Source: UBA5794 sp965368815 (GTDB taxonomy: Bacteria; Actinomycetota; Acidimicrobiia; Spongiisociales; UBA5794). From it: a stretch of DNA of 10,943 bases. Positions 6,687-10,943 of the stretch are shown here, one piece after another. Location: contig CBDUOH010000071.1 of NCBI GenBank assembly GCA_965368815.1, forward strand, positions 1 to 10,943, in the 5' to 3' direction. The notes under the pieces were generated by a model. That model was not told the origin of the DNA. It made no database searches and saw only the letters and a program-made list of their open reading frames with translations. Within the stretch, counting starts at the first letter, position 1, and each line of letters starts with the position of its first letter. Made by a program: the position numbers and the translations under genes.

Positions 6687-7454
6687 ATGACCCACGACCA
6701 ACGCCTCGTCGACGCGATCCTCGCCCACGGGGGAGCGCTCGCCGCGAACGATCAGTCCGGTGTGAACGGCGTCTTCACCAGGGATTCGGAAGCGGACCGC
6801 CTGCTGATGGATGATCCGTTCGCCTTTCTCATCGGCGTGATCGTCGACTATCAGATGCCCGCCGAACGCGCCTGGATCCTGCCACATCGGCTCAAGCTCA
6901 GACTCCGTGGCTGGGGGCCGACGTATCTTGCCGAGCACGCCGACGAAGTGGTGGCAGCGTTCGGTGAACCGCCCAAACTGCATCGGTTCCCGAACCAAAC
7001 CCCACGATTCGTCGTTGCCGGCGCCCGACGAGTCCTCGATGCATACGCGGGCGACGCCGCACGGATCTGGAACGACGAACCGACCGCTGCGATCCTCCAG
7101 CAACGACTCCGCGAGTTCGCAGGCATCAGCCAGAAGAAGGCCGCCATGGCCGTCGAGCTGCTCGAACGGGACCTCGGCGTGACTGTGCGAGAACTCGGGG
7201 GTTCCGATGTGGCGTACGACGTGCACCTGCGCCGTGTGATGCTGCGCACCGGGCTCGCCGAGCGCGATGCCGTCGACCACATGGTGGCCGTGGCACGCGT
7301 GCTGCATCCGGAGCGACCCGGCGAGCTCGACTTCCCCCTGTGGGACATCGGGCGATCGTGGTGCCACAAGACCGATCCCCAATGTGCACCGTGCGTACTT
7401 GCTGACGTGTGCCCGCGTGACATCGCCGCCGGTGATGTCGTGCGCGGCGCCTGA
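6687..7454 (+). CDS. HhH-GPD base-excision DNA glycosylase with Nth-type Fe-S loop
   Basis: This 255-residue protein belongs to the endonuclease III superfamily and should remove damaged bases from DNA. The N-terminal part (DPFAFLIGVIVDYQ, 43-56) resembles the actinobacterial HhH-GPD proteins annotated only as base-excision repair. The helix-hairpin-helix is at 141-155 (FAGISQKKA), where K150 aligns with the catalytic lysine of the LPGVGRKTA motif; the second hairpin glycine is replaced by S148. D178 in YDVHLRRV aligns with the catalytic Asp of Nth. The C terminus has C226-x6-C233-x2-C236-x5-C242, exactly the 4Fe-4S spacing of Nth and MutY. The ATG has AGGA 8 nt upstream, overlapping the cutinase stop, so the two genes are probably co-transcribed. 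Retained Lys and Asp suggest a bifunctional glycosylase/lyase, but the damaged-base specificity is unknown. Confidence 0.85.
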   Translation: MTHDQRLVDAILAHGGALAANDQSGVNGVFTRDSEADRLLMDDPFAFLIGVIVDYQMPAERAWILPHRLKLRLRGWGPTYLAEHADEVVAAFGEPPKLHRFPNQTPRFVVAGARRVLDAYAGDAARIWNDEPTAAILQQRLREFAGISQKKAAMAVELLERDLGVTVRELGGSDVAYDVHLRRVMLRTGLAERDAVDHMVAVARVLHPERPGELDFPLWDIGRSWCHKTDPQCAPCVLADVCPRDIAAGDVVRGA

Positions 7455-7517
7455 GCATCCCAGCGACATTCTCCCGAAGGTCATCCCCGTGTCTGGGCGT
7501 GGCTCCGACGACCTGAC

Positions 7518-7523
7518 TACGGT
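7518..7523 (+). promoter_or_regulatory. Possible -10 box for the secreted nuclease gene
   Basis: TACGGT fits the actinobacterial TANNNT -10 pattern and lies 52 nt before the nuclease ATG, in the 121-bp gap after the glycosylase gene. No clear -35 box is present at the expected spacing, so this is a weak call. Confidence 0.25.
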
Positions 7524-7531
7524 GGAGTCGG

Positions 7532-7549
7532 GCCACCACGCTGGGTGGC
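7532..7549. repeat. Small inverted repeat in the nuclease leader
   Basis: GCCACC (7532-7537) and GGTGGC (7544-7549) form a perfect 6-bp stem with a 6-nt loop. It lies between the possible -10 box and the ribosome binding site (AGAGAGGG, 7561-7568), so it would be in the 5' untranslated RNA. It may be a stabilising hairpin, a small operator or chance. Confidence 0.35.
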
Positions 7550-7575
7550 GTTGAGGTCGAAGAGAGGGATTGCCG

Positions 7576-10500
7576 ATGACCAAACGATCGTTGCTTGCCG
7601 TCGCTGCTGTGCTCAGCATGCTCTTTGCGGTGTTACCGATGACCGCTGCAGGGGCAGCTCCTGGTGATGTGATCATCAACGAGGTTGATGCCGATCAGGC
7701 AGGTAACGATGCTGCCGAGTTCGTTGAGCTGTATGTCGAGGGCGGTGGCGTTGCTTCGCTCGACGGCATGACGCTCGTGTTCTTCAACGGTTCGACCGAC
7801 ATGTCGTACGAGGTGTTCGACCTCACCGGGTATTCCACGGGCGCCGACGGGTACTTCGTGCTGTGTGCGAACGCAGCCACGACGGCCAACTGCGACCTTG
7901 ACGTTGCTCCCGACACGAATCTGATCCAGAACGGTGCTGACGCCGTGGCTCTGATTGCCGGGCCATACGCAGACAACGCACCGTTGCCCGCCGACATGTC
8001 CGTGGTCCTTGACGCCATCGCATACGACACGAACGACGCCGATGATGCCGAGATTCTCACCCTGCTCAACCCTGGAGAGCCGCAGGTGAACGAAGGCGGC
8101 GGAGGGGATTCGACGAGTGATTCGAACCAGCGCTGTGCAAACGGCACCGGTGGCGCCCGCAACACGTCGACGTATGCCCAACACGCACCGACGCCTGGCG
8201 CCGACAACACATGCGACAGCGGGGGAACCACAACCACGACTTCATCGACCACCACCACGTCCATGGCACCTCCCGGTCCGGTTGCCGACGTGATCATCAA
8301 CGAGGTCGACGCCGACACGCCCGGCACCGACGTCGCCGAGTTCATCGAACTCCGTGCCGCAAGCGGTGGCGTCGAGGACCTGACCGGGCTTTCGATCGTC
8401 CTTGTCAACGGAAGCGACGACCTCGTGTACGACTCGTTCGATCTCGATGGTCACTCGACCGGTGCCGATGGCTATTTCGTTCTCTGTGGCGACGCTGCCA
8501 ACGTGGCCAACTGCGATCTCGACGTGTCGCCGAACTCCAACCTCATCCAGAACGGTGCGGACGCAGTCGTGCTCGTCAACGGCAATGCGTCCGACTACCC
8601 GAACGACGCCGCTCAGCCAGCTTCCGGCGTCATCGTCGACGCGATCGTCTACGACACGAATGACTCCGATGACGCAGGAATCCTTGGGCTGATCAATACT
8701 GGTCAGCCACAGGTCAATGAAGGCGGGGCTGGAGACAAGGACAACGACTCGAACCAGCGGTGCCCCGACGGCTCCGGTGGCAACCGCAACACCGATACCT
8801 ATGAGCAATGGGCCCCGACTCCGGGCGAGGCCAATCTGTGCGAGACACCCGTCGTCCCGCCCGCGGTTGTTCTGATCAGTGAGATCCAGGGGAGCGGCGA
8901 CGCGACACCACTCGACGGTGTCACGGTCGAGTTCGAGGGCGTCGTGACCGGCGATTACCAGGGGTATCCGGGTCTCGGCGGCTTCTTCATCCAGGAAGAG
9001 GACCTCCAGCACGACGGTGACCCGTTGACGTCAGAGGGCGTCTTCGTGTTCCAGGGCGGAACCTATGACGATGTCGCAGCTGGTGACGTTGTTCGCGTCG
9101 TCGGTGTGGCCGAGGAGTTCTTCGGTCAGACACAGGTGTCCGACGTCACCTCGATCACGATCGTCGGCTCGGACACGGTCACACCAACCGCCATGTCCCT
9201 GCCAGTCGCAGATCCGAGCGAGTTCGAGGCCGTCGAAGGCATGCTGGTCGAGTTCGGCCAGACACTGTTCGTCACCGAGGTCTACACGCTTGGGCAGTAC
9301 GGCGAGGTCATGCTGTCGAGTGGCGGACCGCTTGAGAACCCGACCAACGTCGTGGCCCCGGGAGCAGCCGCCCAGGCACTCCAGGCCGCCAACGACCTGA
9401 ACAACATCCAGCTCGATGACGGCGTTTCATGGTCAAACTACGATCCGACGCCATACCTGGGCATGGGTGGCACACTCCGAGGCGGTGACTCGACGGACAA
9501 CCTCACCGGGGTGCTCGGGTACAGCTTCGGTGCCTACGAGATCCAACCGGTCGGTCCCGTCACGTTCGACCGGGTCAACGATCGTCCGGCTGGCCCACCA
9601 TCGGTCGGCGGCGAACTCACGGTCGCATCGTTCAACGTGCTCAACTATTTCTCGACCATCGATACCGGTGCCCCAATTTGCGGGCCGGCCTCGGACCAGG
9701 GCTGCCGTGGCGCAGACAGTGTTGAGGAGTTCGGGCGTCAGAAGACCAAGATCGTCAATGCAATCGTCAAGCTCGATGCCGACGTTGTCGGCTTGATGGA
9801 GATCGAGAACCACGCCACGGACGCAGCGGTCATCGACCTGGTCGACGGGCTGAATGCCGTGGCGGGAGCAGGTACGTACGACTACATCGCCACCGGTGCG
9901 GTCGGATCGGATGTCATCAAGGTGGCCGCCATCTACAAACCGGCCTCGGTCACACCCGTCGGTCCCTTCGCAATCCTCGACTCGTCGGTCGATCCGACGT
10001 TCAACGACGACAAGAGTCGTCCGGTCGTCGCACAGACGTTCGCTGAGAACTCGACTGGGGAACTGTTCACCGTTGCAGTGAACCATTTCAAGTCGAAGGG
10101 TTCCGACTGCGACGATCTCGGCGATCCCGATACGGGCGATGGTCAGGGCAATTGCAACGTGACCCGTACCTTGGCAGCCACCGCTCTGGTGAACTGGCTC
10201 GCAGGTGATCCCACGGGTAGCGGAGACGGCGATGCGCTCATCATCGGTGACCTGAACTCCTACGCCAAGGAGGACCCAATCAGCGCCATCACGGGTGTCG
10301 GCTACACGGATCTCATCGAGACCTACCGGGGTGTCGGCCGGGCCCAGGATGCATACTCCTATGTGTTCTCGGGCCAGTGGGGCTATCTCGACCACGCCCT
10401 CGCGAACGAGTCGATGGCCACCCAGGTCACAGGTGCCGGGTTCTGGCACATCAATGCTGATGAGCCACCCGCGCTCGACTACCAGGCCTGGAACAACCCG

Positions 10501-10943
10501 TCGAACCAGACGAGTGACGAGTTCCGATCGTCGGATCACGATCCGGTCGTCATCGGGGTCACCCTCGATGGTGCGATGGCGGAGATCAAGAGGGCCGCGG
10601 CGCTCCTTGCCGGCACATATCCGTCGGGAGACAATCGGACGGACCATTTCCTCGGCAAGGCATTCGATGCGATCGATCAATCACTGAATGACGGATACTG
10701 GGATGGAGATGACACGATCACCTCCAAGAAGGTCTTCGACGATATCGCCAAGGCCATTCGTGAGATCGGTCATGCGAGTCGGTACGGGGTTCTCGATGAT
10801 GCCACCGCCCAGGCCGCCATCGACAAACTCGTCGGTGCGGCTCGGGTTGTCGCCGCAGCGGCACTCGACGCGGCGGCTGCCGATCCGTCGGATCCGGTCC
10901 ACCTTTCCCATGGCGCCGATTGGCTCCAGCAAGGGGACGATGC
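7576..10943 (+). CDS. Secreted ExeM/NucH-like extracellular nuclease with two lamin-tail domains (3' end outside window)
   Basis: The reading frame is open for 1122 codons and runs off the window. A signal peptide (1-28, cleavage near AAGA-AP) is followed by lamin-tail domain (LTD) 1 (31-213), a Thr/Ser linker (217-229), LTD 2 (238-422), an OB-fold-like region (431-535) as in YhcR/NucH nucleases, a connecting region (about 540-675) and a DNase I-like endonuclease/exonuclease/phosphatase domain (680-997). Its motifs are complete: SFNVLNYF with N687, MEIEN with E742, NHFKSKG with H837, GDLNSY with D892 and N894, YLDH with D939 and H940, and SSDHDP with D987 and H988. Paired cysteines (C97/C106, C187/C213, C304/C313, C396/C422, C845/C860) fit an exported protein. 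Residues about 1002-1122 form a helical Asp/Ala-rich tail with a WDGDDTITSKKVFD segment. It should degrade extracellular DNA for nutrients, phosphate or biofilm turnover. AGAGAGGG lies 7 nt before the ATG. The C-terminal anchor, if any, is not visible. Confidence 0.9.
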   Translation, partial: MTKRSLLAVAAVLSMLFAVLPMTAAGAAPGDVIINEVDADQAGNDAAEFVELYVEGGGVASLDGMTLVFFNGSTDMSYEVFDLTGYSTGADGYFVLCANAATTANCDLDVAPDTNLIQNGADAVALIAGPYADNAPLPADMSVVLDAIAYDTNDADDAEILTLLNPGEPQVNEGGGGDSTSDSNQRCANGTGGARNTSTYAQHAPTPGADNTCDSGGTTTTTSSTTTTSMAPPGPVADVIINEVDADTPGTDVAEFIELRAASGGVEDLTGLSIVLVNGSDDLVYDSFDLDGHSTGADGYFVLCGDAANVANCDLDVSPNSNLIQNGADAVVLVNGNASDYPNDAAQPASGVIVDAIVYDTNDSDDAGILGLINTGQPQVNEGGAGDKDNDSNQRCPDGSGGNRNTDTYEQWAPTPGEANLCETPVVPPAVVLISEIQGSGDATPLDGVTVEFEGVVTGDYQGYPGLGGFFIQEEDLQHDGDPLTSEGVFVFQGGTYDDVAAGDVVRVVGVAEEFFGQTQVSDVTSITIVGSDTVTPTAMSLPVADPSEFEAVEGMLVEFGQTLFVTEVYTLGQYGEVMLSSGGPLENPTNVVAPGAAAQALQAANDLNNIQLDDGVSWSNYDPTPYLGMGGTLRGGDSTDNLTGVLGYSFGAYEIQPVGPVTFDRVNDRPAGPPSVGGELTVASFNVLNYFSTIDTGAPICGPASDQGCRGADSVEEFGRQKTKIVNAIVKLDADVVGLMEIENHATDAAVIDLVDGLNAVAGAGTYDYIATGAVGSDVIKVAAIYKPASVTPVGPFAILDSSVDPTFNDDKSRPVVAQTFAENSTGELFTVAVNHFKSKGSDCDDLGDPDTGDGQGNCNVTRTLAATALVNWLAGDPTGSGDGDALIIGDLNSYAKEDPISAITGVGYTDLIETYRGVGRAQDAYSYVFSGQWGYLDHALANESMATQVTGAGFWHINADEPPALDYQAWNNPSNQTSDEFRSSDHDPVVIGVTLDGAMAEIKRAAALLAGTYPSGDNRTDHFLGKAFDAIDQSLNDGYWDGDDTITSKKVFDDIAKAIREIGHASRYGVLDDATAQAAIDKLVGAARVVAAAALDAAAADPSDPVHLSHGADWLQQGDD
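7666..8841 (+). repeat. Intragenic duplication of a lamin-tail domain
   Basis: Bases 7666-8214 and 8287-8841 encode two copies of the same about 184-residue module. Shared blocks include DVIINEVDAD, STGADGYFVLC, NCDLDV, NLIQNGADAV, YDTND, PQVNEGG, DSNQRC and APTPG, in the same order. The copies are joined by a Thr/Ser linker (about 8224-8262). Divergence at many third codon positions shows that the duplication is not recent. Confidence 0.9.

Noticed and set aside
3444..7454. A defence or CRISPR-linked system built on the Cas4-like nuclease
   Set aside because: No repeat-spacer array, Cas1/Cas2, helicase, restriction or toxin-antitoxin gene lies nearby. The nuclease matches a widespread stand-alone family.
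7532..7549. A terminator for the glycosylase gene
   Set aside because: The stem is only 6 bp, lies 78 nt after the stop, has no U-tract and sits next to the downstream ribosome binding site; a leader hairpin fits better.
6567..7679. A 370-codon minus-strand frame opposite the cutinase and glycosylase genes
   Set aside because: It spans two clear genes and their gap on the other strand, and has no recognisable domain.
9433..10680. A 415-codon reading frame on the minus strand, opposite the secreted nuclease
   Set aside because: The plus strand encodes every DNase I-like motif here. The antisense product has no family motif and no ribosome binding site that I could see.

Overview
The window is compact, high-GC coding DNA from a bacterium, most likely an actinobacterium. 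Acidimicrobiia is my best guess, but it is unproven. Supporting signs are the uniform GC-rich codon use, a deazaflavin (F420)-type nitroreductase-family protein, a LytR-CpsA-Psr protein with several membrane helices, a Cys-rich cutinase, a Thr-rich linker in a secreted nuclease, and TANNNT -10 boxes placed for leaderless or nearly leaderless transcription. I see no rRNA, tRNA, CRISPR array, insertion sequence or phage gene, and no obvious compositional island.

Layout. (1) 59-1657 (+): a membrane-anchored copper nitrite reductase (NirK type) with an extra C-terminal amicyanin-like cupredoxin domain. (2) 1677-1710: a strong GC-rich hairpin between convergent genes, probably a shared terminator. 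(3) 1725-5903 (-): four genes read leftwards, in transcription order a YCII-family protein, a DUF385/Ddn-like deazaflavin-dependent oxidoreductase, a TM0106-type RecB-like nuclease with an Fe-S Cys set and an RNase H-like exonuclease domain, and an LCP-family cell-envelope protein carrying a Ca-binding-like Asp-rich insert. (4) 5904-5971: a 68-bp divergent promoter region. (5) 5972-7454 (+): a secreted cutinase-family serine hydrolase followed 10 nt later by an Nth-like HhH-GPD Fe-S DNA glycosylase. (6) 7576 to the window edge (+): a very large secreted ExeM/NucH-like nuclease with two near-duplicate lamin-tail domains, an OB-fold-like region, a DNase I-like catalytic domain and a helical tail. 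It is cut off by the end of the window.

The genes do not form one obvious pathway. Four products are predicted to act at or outside the membrane (nitrite reductase, LCP protein, cutinase, nuclease). The two predicted cytoplasmic DNA enzymes both carry Fe-S cysteine sets. No gene cluster here looks like a complete defence or mobile system. The most unusual points are protein architectures (the NirK-amicyanin fusion, the Asp-rich insert in the LCP domain, the duplicated LTD nuclease) and two small regulatory features: the divergent leaderless-type promoters, and competing inverted repeats upstream of the LCP gene.
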